The translations under genes and the position numbers were made by a program. This document shows, one piece after another, positions 10,472-23,200 of a stretch of 64,000 nt of DNA. Origin of the DNA: Symsagittifera roscoffensis (taxonomy: Eukaryota > Xenacoelomorpha > Acoela > Convolutidae). The notes below the pieces were generated by a model. That model made no database searches, was not told the origin of the DNA, and worked only from the letters and a program-made list of their open reading frames with translations. Location: the NCBI RefSeq assembly GCF_963678635.1, contig NC_087066.1:26627453-26691452 (forward strand), given 5' to 3'. The stretch's first letter is position 1, and every line of letters starts with the position of its first letter.

Positions 10472-10499
10472 GTGCTGAAGTTACTTGTAATTTCAGCAC
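10472..10499 (+). promoter_or_regulatory. 28-nt dyad inside the family A LTR
   Basis: The arms GTGCTGAAGTTAC and GTAATTTCAGCAC flank a TT loop. The single imperfect pair here is a G-T wobble. In A2 and A3 the dyad is perfect, and in the related foldback repeats one pair is changed on both sides. It is either a structured RNA or a palindromic protein-binding site. Confidence 0.65.
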
Positions 10500-10560
10500 C
10501 AGAGAGATTTGAATTTAACTTAGAAATTAGTTGGACTCTCCCGAGCACTTCAGCAGCCGC

Positions 10561-10566
10561 AATAAA
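10561..10566 (+). terminator. AATAAA polyadenylation signal in the A1 LTR
   Basis: The hexamer lies in the middle of the LTR and is present at the same place in the A2 and A3 LTRs, as expected for the 3' end signal of retroelement RNA. Confidence 0.55.
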
Positions 10567-10766
10567 CCAGTATACCCTAGATCTATTGAGCCTAGCAGAG
10601 ACTAGTTAAACAACCTGAGACTAGATAGTATAAGAGTAAGATTAGGATCGGTATTAGACTAAGAAGTTGCACGAATCTATCCGGCCGAAAATAAGATAGC
10701 GTGACGAGCAGACGGTGTACCCTATCCGAAATTACTCTATGAGTTATACACCCCAGTCCTAACTCA

Positions 10767-11439
10767 TTAGAGCGTTGAAAAAAAGAAAATGACACTTGGA
10801 GGAGTTTCGCTTAATTTTATCTTTCGTACCACAGGAGCGCTAGATTTGCAAAACTCAAAAAGCATTCCTTTTCCCATCACGATAGTTGGGTGTAAAAGAA
10901 CTCTCTCCGACTGACTCTTGATCTCTGTAGCTCGACGGAGCTTTTTCTTGAGTACAAATTTTGCTCAAGTTTTGAAGAAAAATTAAATGGGTACCAAAAT
11001 TTAACTTATTTGAGATTTTGATGGATTTCGCTGCCTTGCAAAAATCCATGTTATTTGATGGAAATCAATTTTAGGGCAATAAACTCAATTTTGTTTCTGC
11101 CGTAAAATGCATCTATTTTTTTCCTAATCATTTTACGCGAAAACTATTTGCATTCAGTATAGTACCTGTAGAAAGAGTGATTTAAATCGATTTCAATCTC
11201 AAATTTTTCAGTGCAGGTAAAAACGTCGATTTATGAAGGAAAATTATTTGAACTCCTTGTTATAAGTGAAGATGACTATTGAGTTGGCGAGCAAAATCAT
11301 TGAAAATGTGCTCAATTAAAACTCTTTTTTTTGCTATTTACTTGTTTGTTATTTAGCGGTTTTTAATATCCAAAAATGGATGTGGAGACTTTTGTGTATC
11401 CTCCTCCAAGTACCATCAAAACTGTTGTCTTCTTAACAG
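10767..11439. other. Unannotated gap right of A1
   Basis: AT-rich sequence with scattered stops; no gene or clear repeat boundary recognised. Confidence 0.5.
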
Positions 11440-13410
11440 CTGTCGTCTTTTTTGCCGAATTCTGTTGTAATTTAGTAAAACTTAATTTCTTCTCTTCTCA
11501 TAGTAAAAAACACTCTGTGGTTTTGTCAGACGCGCGGATGTTTCGTCCTTAAAAACCTTTAACGACAGTCGGTCAACTTACCCTATCCTCTCGTGCAAAA
11601 GAGGCAAGAGTTCCTTACAAGGTAAGAAATTTGCATTTAAGATCATTAATTCACGAGGGAAAGGACCAACATACGAGCTTTACAACTCATCACGGAGAAC
11701 CACTGTTGTGAGCTGACTAAGAACTACATGCAATTTTTCTTTGGTTATATTCTGCGCTGAATACTGTTGCCTCAACCTCAAGCAACAAGAACAGATCAGA
11801 TCATGGTGGGCCCCGAACTCCCGACCTTTTGATAGAGAAGCGGAGAAGTAACCACTTCAAAACCACTTATTTTCACATAAAGCATTACCAATAAGTTTGT
11901 GCTTTTTAGGGGGTGGCTATAGGTACTATAGTTAATGGGTACTATTGTGGTGGAGGGGGGAGGGCAAAAAAACGATCTAAATGATTTTGTTTTCTTATCT
12001 AAACAAGTTTTTCGAAACATGTGAGTTTCAGTTAACGTACAATTATGTTTTTTATTGAGTTATTTAGTTATTTAGAAAGGTTCATTATAAGACTGGTGCT
12101 TGCCCATAACTTTTGATTTTAATTAGTTTTTTTTTATTTTTTAACCAGCCATAATTGAATTACGGTGAGTTTTGTTGGCTATACTTGCGTTGTTTGCTAA
12201 AGTAATTGGTGATTAATTGCAACTAATAGCCTAAAACTTTGAAAAATTTTGTCTCAAAGTTTTTGCGCGTTAGATTTGTGAGATTAAAATATTACGCATC
12301 TCTCCATACACTCAGCTCCAAGATTGACTCAAGCCAAATATAACTATCCGTTTTTCTTCGAAACTAACTGCCAAGTTTACCAATTTGAAATCATGGATTG
12401 TAAAGGAAGCCCTACCCAGCTTCAGAATGTAAGCTCAGAAACTTTCAAAAACAATTTTAACTTTGACAACTGCACAAAAGTTTTATTACAAATTATAAGA
12501 AAATTACGACTGCTGTTTTGTCATTCGGTGTAAAAATGTGAATATAGTTCTCATTAAAATTTGATTCGAACCAGCCGGTTATGCAATATATATGTGAATC
12601 ATAATTAAACAACAAACATCAACTTGCTCATTTTGGCTGAATCTGCCATTTTTGAACGTTGATTTTTGCTTCGAGCTTTGGTCTTTGGTTCGACCCAGTT
12701 CGGCTCTGCATTTCGACTCAATTTGAATTTATGGTTCCAATCAGTTTGATTTTTTGTTCAAACATAAGCCCTGCGCGACTATGGATTCATGGTTGAGCTT
12801 TATGACTTCTCGTTTGACCCCTTTGGTCCAAATATATATTGGAAACCTCGACCCAAGTATTACCATAAAAAATTCTGTCGAATTGCTCATTTAAAAAGAC
12901 AAAAAAGTTCGAAACCTGGACCCGAGAACTGTGGTGAACACTTCTGTTTAAAACGGTTAACCAAATTGTCAAATTGCTTATTTTTCTGTCGGTAAAACAC
13001 AAACTCCAAAATTGGACCCGGGAATCAACATAAAAGTTTGGTCTCAGAAATCGAAAGCTCACAATGGGTCTGTTTTAAAACAAAACTGAGCCCGAGCGAT
13101 TTTTTCACGGAAATTGGTTCCGTTTTTTTAAATTTCATTCTATCTGCACATCCAGATTATTCTCGCAAGAGATTTGTTTAGTATAGTTTCATTTCAGTAA
13201 AAAGTTTACTTTTGAGTTGCCAGTCAATTGAAAATCGACAGTCCACTAAGTAAAAAAATTGACCGGCCACTAAAACGACAAGACATTGTTACAAAAAATA
13301 AGCGTTATTACATGAAAAATAAGCAGTTAGAAATTAAGCAGCTCAAATTTCTTGAAAAAAAAGGCAGACAAACACGTTTTTGTCGCGTTTAATTCTCATA
13401 AACGTTTATT
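11440..13410. repeat. About 2-kb repeat, first tandem copy
   Basis: Segments in order match the next 2 kb. Examples are a GAAGTAACCACTTCA tract (11844 against 13812), sequence around ACAAGTTTTCATAAACATG, a block near 12780-13060 containing CGACTATGGATTCATGGT, and ATAAGCGTTATTACA (13300 against 15428). No coding frame is kept between copies. Family unknown; ends approximate. Confidence 0.65.
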
Positions 13411-15511
13411 AGCCCGTCAATTGTCCTTTTAATGTCTGCTGTCTTATTTTCCGGTCATCCAATTAGTTGTTTCATTTACTAAAATAAATTTTCCAAACTA
13501 TCTTTCTTATAATTCACACAAACAAAAAAAGAAAAAGATTCATAATAGTTAAGAATATAAAGAAATCAGGTCGAACAAAAGCGCGAGTAAAGTATGCAAA
13601 ACAACCAATAGGGGGCTCAGAAAGTAGACGACACGCAAATTACACGATATATAAACATAAAAACAATATATTAATTATGTGATGGAGCTGAAAAAATCTA
13701 TTCTCGATTAGTTAGTCAGTGATTTATATTTATCCTTATAAAACAAGACAAAACTTCAAACTCGAGCAAAAAGTACAGATCAAGTTGAGCCTTTCGGTAG
13801 AGAGGCGGCGAAGTAACCACTTCACAAGAGCTCCCCATAAGTTTTGCGTTCGCATCAACGCTGAAATTTCCCTTCAATGGGGTGGCATGTCGAGGTAACA
13901 TAAGGGGGAAAACAAAAACCAAGATTTACTTGATTTTATTCTGTTATCTCAACAAGTTTTCATAAACATGTGGTTTTCAATTAAAGTACAATTTTAATTA
14001 TTATGGAGTTTTATGGTTATACTTGATGATTATTTACTAAAATTGGAGCCTGCTCAAAATTTCTGACTCGAATTGATTTTTTTATTTTTTAACAAGCCAT
14101 AAATAAACGTTCGTGATTTTTGTATGCTTTGCATTCTCTGTATGGTTTCATAAAAATGTGACTTTCAATTAAAGTATATGGTTTCAAAAATGTGACTTTC
14201 AATTAAAGTACAGTTTTGTCTTTATGAAGTTTGTTAGTTAAATAAAATGATTAATTACTAAGATTGGAGCCTGCTCAAAATTTCTGAATTTAATGTTTTG
14301 TTTTATTTTATAAACATGCCATAATTGAAGTTTGGTGAATTTTGTTTGCTATACATGCGTTGTTTGATTGAATACTTTGTCATTAATTGCCACTTTTAAC
14401 CAAAAATATTGAAACCTTTTTATTTTTCGGTTTTTTGCATTTTAGTCGCTTGAGAGTTTAGTTAAAACGTGTCTCTCAGTAAATTCTGCTCCGAGATAGA
14501 CTCAAGACAAAAAAATTTACCGCTTCTAGTTGAGGCTAATTGTCAATTTTACCAATTTGCAATCATGATTTGTAAAGGAAGCGCGTACGCAGCTTAGGAA
14601 TATAGGCTCAGAAAAATTTCAAATTAAGTTTAATTTTTTGACTACTGACCAGAGATATTGTTATAAATTATAAAAAAACAACGACAGCTGTTTCGTCATT
14701 CTATGTAAAAGGCTGTTGATTTAAATTTAAATTTGGTTCGACCTACCCAGATAGGCAATTTTATATGTGAACCATATTTGAGAAAGAAAAATCAACTCTC
14801 CCATTTTAACCAAATCTGCTCCTCGTGAACGTTGATTTCGACTAAGTTCGATTTTTAAGCTTCAACTCAATATGAGTTTATGCTTTGACTCTGCTCGATT
14901 TTCAGTTTGACCATAGGCACTGCGCGACTATATATTCATGTCTGAACTATATGACTTCTGGTTTGACCTTTTCGGTCAAAATTTAAATTTGAAACCTCGA
15001 TGCAAATATCATCATTAAAAGTTCGGTCGAAAGGCTCATTCAAAAAAATGGTTCGAAATCTCGACCCGAGAATTGCAATAAAGTTTCCGTCTAAAACATT
15101 TAAGCAAATTGCCAAAGTCTGCTCAACCTTTTCTGTCGATAAAAAACATAAAGTCATTTTCTCGACCCGGGTATCATTATAACAAACCTGTCTAAAAATT
15201 CAAAAATTCAAAGTAAGTCTATATTAAAACAAACCTCAGACCGACCGGCGAAGCATATCCGTCATTGTGTTTTCTATATTTTATTCAGATACAGATTATT
15301 TTCGAGGCAAACTTGTTTAGTATACTTTCACATCAGTAGAACAATTTACAGTTGAGTAGCCAGTCAATTGTTTGGTGCGAAATAAAGAAGACGAAAGGGC
15401 ACTAAGGATACAACATAATAAGACGAGAAATAAGCGTTATTACAAAAAAAAATAAGCAGTTAGAATTTAAGAGGCTTATGTTTCTTAAAAAAATGCGGAG
15501 AGTTACGCTTA
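13411..15511. repeat. About 2-kb repeat, second tandem copy, interrupted by A2
   Basis: Diverged second copy of the preceding unit. It has an extra internal duplication near 14140-14220 (ATATGGTTTCA with GTGACTTTCAATTAAAGTA twice). A2 is inserted at its right end. Sequence past A2 at 33974-34265 resembles material around 11414 and 13500, so the repeat array continued there. Confidence 0.6.
15508..15511. repeat. A2 target-site duplication CTTA, left
   Basis: CTTA directly precedes the A2 LTR and is repeated at 33974-33977 after the other LTR, as expected for Ty3/gypsy integration. Confidence 0.85.
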
Positions 15512-15922
15512 TGAGTTATGACCGATGTGGTTAACTCATAGAGTAATTTCGGATAGGGTACACCGTCTGCTCGTCACGCTATCTTATTTTCGGCCGGATA
15601 GATTCGTGCAACTTCTTAGTCTAATACCGATCCTAATCTTACTCTTATACTTATCTAGTCTCAGGTTGTTTAACTAGTCTCTGCTAGGCTCAATAGATCT
15701 AGGGTATACTGGTTTATTGCGGCTGCTGAAGTTCTCGGGAGAGTCCAACTAATTCCTAAGTTAAATTCAAATCTCTCTGGTGCTGAAATTACAAGTAATT
15801 TCAGCACTTACAAATAAGTGGATTGTTAGTCAGATGGATCATGATTGGTTAATATTAAATACTTTACATTGGTAAAATATCTAATTTATCCAATCATAAA
15901 ATGTAGTTTAGATCAGGTTCCA
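15512..15922 (-). repeat. A2 3' LTR (411 bp)
   Basis: On the plus strand it starts TGAGTTATGACC and ends GGTTCCA. It matches 33563-33973 with no visible difference and has the family dyad at 15780-15807. Confidence 0.96.
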
Positions 15923-17453
15923 CCCATCCGGGTTTTACAGAGTTTTTTAGAATAGTTTTTCTCCAATTTGAAGGATGCATGATGGACGTTGGTATTTGGC
16001 GAACATCATATTTCTTTTCCGGTTTCCCTTGTTAGAGAAGTTCCAGGACGCTGGAATTAGGGACATCAAACGTTGTGTCTTCTTGTGACAACGACTGTGT
16101 TTCCGCAACAAACTCAAATCTGATTTCAGAATGGTTGGCTATGTCAGGTTTTTCTGTTTCATGTAGAGAACTTCTTGTGTTTGACCTTGTCTGGGAATGG
16201 CGTGGAGATTGTGCATGGAGGGGATGCCTGGTTACTTGGATCTGTACGTATACTTGAACATCGAGGTGGTCATTGGTCTAGTTCAATGAAGTCCTTTTCT
16301 GCGAAGTCAAGTCGTACTCTAAATCCTTTGAGTTGTGATTGTGAGCGGCATATCGATTGTGGTTGGCCATTCTTTTTCGAGTGTAGTGGGGTCGTTTTGT
16401 CTTTGGATTTTCGTCCTTGGTGTTGTATGCTGATCTATATATTGCATAATATAATTTACATTTTATAAAACTTTTATTAGTTTAATGTTTTTTAATTATG
16501 ATTTTGGTTAGTTGTTTTCACAAAAGCTTTTTGTTTTAGTTCAGTTATTTTGAAGAGTTACTCACCCTTGAGTAGCTCTTATTAAAAATAGGAGTGTGGT
16601 CACAAAGCGTGGATGTAGTACGGTGGGTTAGGCCGGCTATAGAGCATGCTCAGGACGTCCTCTTCTGGTGGGTTAGGCCAGGAGTGGGAGTATGATTGCA
16701 TGCGGTGTTTTTGAGAGGTCCTGTTATGTGATAACGTTTTATGTTGGGTTTGTTGTGGTTTTTCTTATGTTTTGTTGGTTGTGTCCTTTTTTCAAAAATC
16801 AAATTGTTTGTGGTATGGGTTTGTCTTTCGACTTTTTTGTGTTTTATTATTTCTTTCTTAGACTTTATAATAGTCTTCAAAAGAATAAATTATCCAGGTT
16901 TAAACTGGGTGAATCCGGTTTGGGTACCGTTGGTTTCCTTTTCTTAGTCATGCTGTTATTCTATGATTTGTGGTGTTTAGTAAGCTGCGTTGGTTAGTGT
17001 TGTTTAGTATATAATTCCTTTCCAACCGGGTTAAAGGAAAGTTTGAAACGTGTTATCTTGTGTTAGAGTTGCTGAGTGTGAAAGCTTGAAACTGAAATTC
17101 ATTATTTTAAACAATTCTTCGTGGGCGAGCTGTGCGAGTGTGGATAGAATTTTTGTGCGAATGAATGGAAATATCAAAAGGTTAGTACTGCATTTTCGTT
17201 TTATCAATTTATTACATAGAAATTCAAATTTACTGCTAGTTGTTGGGGAAAATTAAGTTACAAATTTTCATCATTATTAGATTTACTGCTTGTGGGGAAA
17301 AAATTTATAAATTAAATTACTGCATTGGTATTATTTTTATTTAATTGTTTGGTGCAAAAAATTAATAGAGTTTTAAACAGTTTGAAGAAGTTTTCTATTT
17401 TTTATTTTTCTTTTGTGAATTTTTCAGATGATCGTTGGATGAAGGCTAAAATT
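15923..17453 (-). other. A2 3' noncoding tract
   Basis: Counterpart of A1 8821-10356. It has the same PPT-like end, the hairpin at 16553-16580 and the ATTTACTGC motifs. Plus-strand ORFs here are antisense to the element and are not supported as genes. Confidence 0.7.
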
Positions 17454-17532
17454 CTAAAGAAGACATGGATAAAGAATGGTTAGTTTCTAATTTTAATTTA
17501 ATTAGTTAATAATATGTATAATTCATACTTAC
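17454..17532 (-). other. A2 predicted 79-nt intron after the last stop
   Basis: The minus strand reads CAG/GTAAGTATG right after the post-env stop and CTTCTTTAG at the acceptor. Position and splice sites match the A1 intron. Confidence 0.7.
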
Positions 17533-17535
17533 CTG

Positions 17536-19274
17536 TTAGTCGTCGGGGAAGAAACCGTGGGGAAAGATGTCGTGGATGAGGTCGGAAGTTGTTAGTAATT
17601 TTGCTAAGATGCGGATGATATTTTTAGTTTGAAGCAGTGGCCAAAGCAATTGAAGTGCTTGAATGGTTGTTAGTTCTTCTGTGCCAACTGCAAACTCATA
17701 AGGTGTGTTTTGGATGAGATTATATAATTTGTGATTGAATTTAGTGTTGTGGATGAATTCTAATATGGGGATTTCTATAGGTTGAACAAATTCGTGTGGG
17801 ATAAGGAAGGGTCGGGATTCTTCTGCGTTGAAGGTCTTCGTGATGGGACAAAAAATATACATTTGGGTTATGGGGTCGTAATTTCGAAGAATACCATGAA
17901 GGTTAGTATCTTTAATGCCATATGTGAAGTTAAGAAAGAATGGTGAGGTGTATTTGGAATTGATGAATTGAAAACGGTGGTGTGGTTGTCTGGAGGGAGT
18001 GTGTAGGTCGAAGTGATTTTGTATAAAACGATAATATGTATATGTGTGAGTTTGTTTAGTGCGTAACATAATATCGTGTGAGCAGTGCAAATCTCGTTCA
18101 TGTGGTGCAAGGAAATGAAAGGTTAGTGAAAATAATTGAAAGCGTTCTTTAAAACTTTCGTAGGCTTGTGTGTCTGTTAGTGCTTCTGAAATGATGTGGT
18201 CAAATTTGCGATCAAAGATATTGAGTGTAAATACATATGGTGTTTTAATGAAAAATTTTTCTGTGATTTGTGGGTTAGCGAAGCGATCATCGTCTAAAAA
18301 GTGTATGTTTTTAGTGACTTTTTATATCCGATGTAAGTAAATTGTCTAGGTGTTAGTGGTGTAGTGAGTCGATATAGCATGTCTTTATTTCGTTCTATAT
18401 CGATGTGAGTGTTAGATAAAGGTAGGCAAAGGGGATTAGTAAAATGATAATATGAGGTCCAAGGAAGGGTAGGCATTAAAACGTGTTCGTCTACAAAACT
18501 ACGTGTATCGTTAGTGTCGTGAGGGGTGTTTAAGGTATATTGTGGAAATGAGGGTAAGGTGATAGCTAAAAATTCTTTCGTGTTAGTGTGATTTGGATGA
18601 TTTATATATTCACGGGCTGTTCCTGGTTTTGCTGGGAAAGGATGGTTTGGGAACTTTCTTTTAAAAGTGCGACAAGCTCTATTAGTGCTGAGTGAAGATT
18701 CAGTAGATGTGGATGATGGTGCTAATGATTCGGTATAAACTGAAGAGGGTGTAGGGGTAGGTGGGTTGGATGAATCTATTGTGGATGAAATTTGGTTTAT
18801 AGTGGGGGTGTCAAGGTGGTAGGGTTGTTGTTGTAGGGTAATAAAATTATCTAGTTCTGGGGAGATTTGGGGGGTATCTGGAGAATTGGATGATCGGTCT
18901 GAATGAAGTGAAGAGTAGGTTGGAGTGACTTGGGAAGCATAAGAGGGTGTAGAATTGGTTGGGACAGGGTTATTTGGTAGTATTGGTTGAAAAGGGGGTT
19001 GGGAAAAAATTGAGGGGTTGGTGTGAAAATGATTGGATGGAGATGGTTCAGAGTCGGCAAATTCATCGGGGGTTTCAATATTCGGGTTATTGAGTTGTGA
19101 AGTGGAGTATAAAACTGAGATTTGTGAATTAGTATCTGAATTCATGCCTGATGTTACATTAATGGTTGAAAAATCGGGTGGCGGGAAAGCAAAAAGTGGA
19201 ATTATTGCAATTGGAGTGGTGAGGTTGGTTGGGTGGGAATTTGAGCGGTGTAGGGATCCAAGTTGTCGGCTCAT
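17536..19274 (-). pseudogene. A2 post-env ORF, broken by a deletion near 18297
   Basis: The first frame (18294-19274, 326 aa) reads through the place where A1 has its 7-bp duplication, linking the Pro/Ser-rich half to the start of the globular half. It then loses about 60 bases relative to A1 and shifts frame. The rest (open from about 18293; annotated ATG at 18090, 184 aa) matches the A1 C-terminal domain closely to the identical end FFPDD. Together the two copies show that the intact product is one protein of about 600 residues with a disordered N-terminus and an unrecognised C-terminal domain. Confidence 0.65.
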
Positions 19275-21874
19275 CGTGGGCTAAAAAAATTATTATTTTG
19301 AGACTGAAAAGCGGTGGTAAGGGGTTGTTCTATAATTTGTTCATAAGTATTTTCATCTTGTGAATGGTGTGTCATTATATGTTCGATGGGACTTTGTGAT
19401 ATGGTTGGTCTAAAATTTGGATTATGTGTTATTGCTAAACTTCGAAAATTTCGTGGGACTAGGGATAGTGGATGGTTATGTGGTAGGGGTGGTAACTGTG
19501 GTGCTGTAGGCGTTGTGTCTACATTGTTATGTTCTTCGTCGTATGTGTTCTGTCTTGTTGCTATTTTTGTGTTGTATTCTTTTATTTGTGCGTCTAAAAG
19601 AATTTTGTTTATTAATGTAGAAAAAATTCCGAAAAATCCTGCAAATAGTATGCGTGCTACACTTGCTTGTCTGTTTACTTGTGTGTGTATAGCACATGTG
19701 TTGTAGATTCCTTATAAAAGTGAAAAAAGAAATCCTATAAAGTTAAACATTGCGTATAAAATAGTTAATTTTTCTAAGATGTAGTGGGCCATCCTAGAAA
19801 ATCAAGAATTTCATTTTTGAGTGTAACAAAGCTAAAAATATTAATAGGTGATATATCTTGGGGACGGTATTTTTCACCGTTTAGATATATATAATCTTTA
19901 ATGTCTTTAAAATATCCGCTATAGTCTTGCGTATAGATGTCTGCAAATCCTGCGGTTTCGGCAAGTTTGCGTAAGTTTTGGTCAATTGATTGTCTTTGTA
20001 TAGTGTCCATTTGTGTTAATAATTCTTGGAATTGTTGTGTTCTAATGTGATGTTGAATATCTGATTTTGAATATATTCCTATTGATTGTAAGTCGATATT
20101 TGGGTTTCGAGCGATAGCTCTAATGCTTTCAGGTGAAAACTTTTTGAGTGATTGCATTAATGTGGGATATGGGGTAAGAAGGTAATATTTATCTTCATCA
20201 GGGTTTAGTTGTACTACATTGTGGCTATTTTCTGATCCACATGGGACTGCGGTATCCCAGAAATAGGTTCTTCTTGAAAGTGTGTCAACGAAATGTACTT
20301 TATTCTTATAAAAGATAGGGATTCTTTTATAGCATCGTTTGTCCTCAAAAACGTATAGTGGTGATACTTTTTTGGTACAAGTATAAAACCATAAAATGTT
20401 TCCTTCGTAGTCTAAAAAATTTGATCTATTTCCTGATAGTAAATATCCTGCGTAGGGTATTTTTAATACTGCTAGTGCAAGTGATTGTAATATTTATGTT
20501 CTTTCTAATTCGCATAATTGGTGAAGTGTTTCTAATTCGGAGAGTGACATTTCTTGAAAAATTCGGCTAATCGTGTAGTCTAATTTCATATCTAAGTGAA
20601 TATCATAGTGGATATTACCGAAATATGTACTATTCATTAGTGATAGTTCTTGTAAACGTGTGCTTTGATCGTCTTGGGGCTTTAGATGTCCACCAGGTTG
20701 ACCTGTATTTTTTTGAAAATTAACTGGTATATATGATGTTCCTTCATTTGGAGGATGACTTGTGGCGTATGGGTCGACTTTTATTTTTCCAGTGGTCATG
20801 TCGAATCCTTTTTCGTATTCAACTAGTATTTCGGAGTATTGTGTTTTGTGAAGTGGGCTTTTATATTTACATGCAAGTTCTGTTTCTTGATATACTTGAA
20901 AACGTGTTAATTTATTTTCTATATTGTGAATGTTTCTAAAATTAGAACTTATTTTTCGTAATGGATTTACTTGTTCATATGGTATTGATTGTATAAAATA
21001 TTTTTCGTGAAATTTTATCATTCGGGCGTGTATTTTTGCTACTTGAAATGTTGTACATGTATCTTTGGGAAACCAAACAATTGTTGCTTGTGTTCGTGTT
21101 GTAGGGTCACAATAACCTTAATCGTTTTTTACAAGGTAATCTAATTCCTTGATAGATCATTGTGTTGTCTGATAAATCTCGTGTGAGTTGTATTTTTTCG
21201 AGTTGTATTTTCCAATCGAAAAACATTATTTCTTGGTTTCCTTTATTTTTTGTGTCTGCTTTGCAGTTTGATGGGTTATTTATACCAATGTGTGGTATCC
21301 AGTGTTTATCGTGTATGTCATAGGTTAATCGTCCGTGTGCGCCGTTATATGGGTATTTTTCATCTAATTTTATATGTCCTTGATATCTTTCAAGTTCTGC
21401 TTGATGTACAGAGTCTGAAACTAACTTTCTATCTGAGTTTTTATTTTGTGTGATATTTAGTCTAAGTAACTCGTTTTTACAATCTTCGGGATTTAGGTGT
21501 AAAAGTCGTTCGATATTACTTTGGTAGATTGATTCATGGTCAAGTCGGTTTTTATTTCCGTTTGAGACTTGTGAACAATGTACTTTTTTCTCAGAGAATG
21601 TTGCTGTGAATTTATATCCTATAACTGTTGTTGCTCGGGCTTTTGAGTAAAGTGTTGCTATTACATTTGTTGTTTCTATGGCTTGTGGTTCTGTTTCGCA
21701 TTGTGATACTTGATTTATTGCATATTTGTGTAGTGTTTTTTGTTCGTTTTCTTCACAATCGTAATGTGTTACTAATAAATCTTGGGGTCCTGTGCGGGGG
21801 GAAGGGTTTATGTTTTGATTTGAGATTACTAGAAAAAGGAGTTGGAGAAAAATTAATAATTTTAGAATATACAT
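19271..21874 (-). pseudogene. env: A2 envelope-like gene with several breaks
   Basis: The start ATG at 21872-21874 and the hydrophobic signal peptide match A1. The frame is lost near 21120, where an A run has one extra base. It is open again through 20494-21021, stops at a TAA near 20491 where A1 has CAA, continues in 19774-20157, and loses one base in the GGCCC(T)AC tract just before the membrane-anchor region. The tail continues to the overlap with the post-env ATG. Between lesions the identity to A1 is high, so the breaks are recent. Confidence 0.7.
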
Positions 21875-22990
21875 GTGTATGATAATCCTGAGTATGGGTT
21901 ATAAAATGTAATGTAACCAATTGTCTTTTTGGTGTATCTGTCGTATTTATATATTACTTCAGTTGTTATAAATGGTGGTGGTAGTGATTGAGCTGTTATG
22001 TTTGGTGGGTTTAAAGGGTAGGCATGTTGAGTAATGTTGTTTAATTTAACTGTGATTTCAAACTTTAATTGTAAACTATTTTGTTGGAGTATTTGTATAT
22101 TGTGGTCACGAATATCGTCGTGGATGTCTTGTCGATATTGTAGTCTATTGAGTGCCCAGTTGTGAAGGCGATTATTTTCTAAGTGTTGTCCAAATAGTGG
22201 TGGAGGTGCTGTAAATGTATTCCAATCTAGTCTTAAAGGAATAGTTAATGATGATTGTTCTCGATATCTTGCGTCGAGATTATTTGGAAAATTTAAGGAA
22301 AAAGGCGTCGGTGAAAATTGGCTAATTGATGGTGTTGATGGTAGTGATAATGTTTCCGGTAGTGATGAGGATGTTGTATCTGAAGAAATATCTATTGGGT
22401 CATTGGTTAAATTTGGTTCACCTTGTGTGAATGAATGTGTTGTCCAATATGGTAGTCGTGATGTTTGGTTTGGGGGATTAAAGGGATTTTCACGTATTTG
22501 TTCAGATGTTGGTGTGGAACCTAAGTAATCTGAGGGTAGGCTTGAGGTGCTACGTTGTGAAAAAAGTGTAGGGGTTTCTGGTAAGATACCAGTGGGGTTT
22601 TCTGGAGTGCTTTGTGATGGGGATTGAGGTATTTCAAAATGAACTCGGGGAGTTTGAAAATTTCTATTTCGTCGAGGATGTATAATTTGTCTATTTATTT
22701 CGGTTGTGTTTTGGTTTTGGCTAGGATGTCGTATTCTACTTAGTTCTGGTGGTAGTGTTGGGTATAAGTTATATGTTGGTTCACTTAAAGGTGCTTGCCG
22801 TTGAACGGGTTCTAGTGGTTCAGATAAGCGTGCTTGTCGTTATTCAAAAGTATATGGGTTATCTTGAAAGGAAATTCGTGTAGATGTTTGAGGATTTTGG
22901 GTAGTTGAAGGTGTTGTTGGGTTATCTTGGGATGATGTCGGTGAAGACTGACTTTGGGACTGTTGGTTAGCAATTTTTGATAGTTTTTTG
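21862..22990 (-). pseudogene. A2 ATG-less ORF with one nonsense codon
   Basis: The frame opens after a TAA at the same place as in A1, again lacks any ATG, and ends at 21862-21864 overlapping env. One codon at 22840-22842 is TAA where A1 has GAA. The rest of the frame appears open by the stretches I compared, with similar Pro/Ser/Gln-rich composition. Confidence 0.5.
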
Positions 22991-23000
22991 GTTTATTCTT

Positions 23001-23189
23001 TTAGTGAAAAAGTTTATGTTTATTATAGTATTCTTCTAAAAAAAGACTTAGGAGGATTGTTGCTAGAGCGAATGTGATGATTGCTTTCTTTATACATTTG
23101 CATATGGTCAAAATGAGGGATGATAGAAATGTTATGAAAATTACAAATAGTAAAAAAATATCAGTTCTACTGAAAATGGTTCGTATCAT
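23001..23189 (-). CDS. A2 small membrane ORF 2 (62 aa)
   Basis: Same length and same two hydrophobic segments around a CKCIKK turn as A1 2998-3186, with only a handful of substitutions, mostly conservative. The adjoining genes in A2 are broken while this frame is intact. It starts 11 nt after the stop of the preceding small ORF instead of overlapping it as in A1. Function unknown; membrane location predicted. Confidence 0.62.
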   Translation of the reverse strand: MIRTIFSRTDIFLLFVIFITFLSSLILTICKCIKKAIITFALATILLSLFLEEYYNKHKLFH

Positions 23190-23200
23190 TTAGACAAGTT

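Larger units (their letters stand above)
1..10766 (+). mobile_element. A1: 3' part of a giant env-bearing Ty3/gypsy-like LTR retrotransposon
   Basis: The copy is cut by the left window edge inside pol, between RNase H and integrase, and ends with a 3' LTR at 10357-10766. Its order is integrase, 0.6-kb spacer, two small membrane ORFs, an ATG-less ORF, an envelope-like ORF, a post-envelope ORF, a 3' intron, a 1.5-kb noncoding tract, a purine-rich tract and the LTR. The same order occurs on the minus strand at 15512-33973 (A2). A1 has two evident lesions: an in-frame TGA at 500-502 and a 7-bp tandem duplication near 7520. Its integrase, both small ORFs and the envelope ORF are open. The target duplication cannot be checked because the 5' end lies outside. 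Confidence 0.93.
10357..10766 (+). repeat. A1 3' LTR (410 bp)
   Basis: It begins TGGAACCTGATC and ends AACTCA, giving TG...CA ends. It is closely similar to the A2 LTRs (15512-15922 and 33563-33973, opposite orientation) and the A3 LTR (63576-63985, same orientation). It contains a near-perfect dyad at 10472-10499 and AATAAA at 10561-10566. Confidence 0.95.

Noticed and set aside
16650-17256. Several 68-101 aa ORFs around the A2 3' noncoding tract
   Set aside because: Antisense or low-complexity frames in noncoding 3' sequence; not kept consistently between copies.
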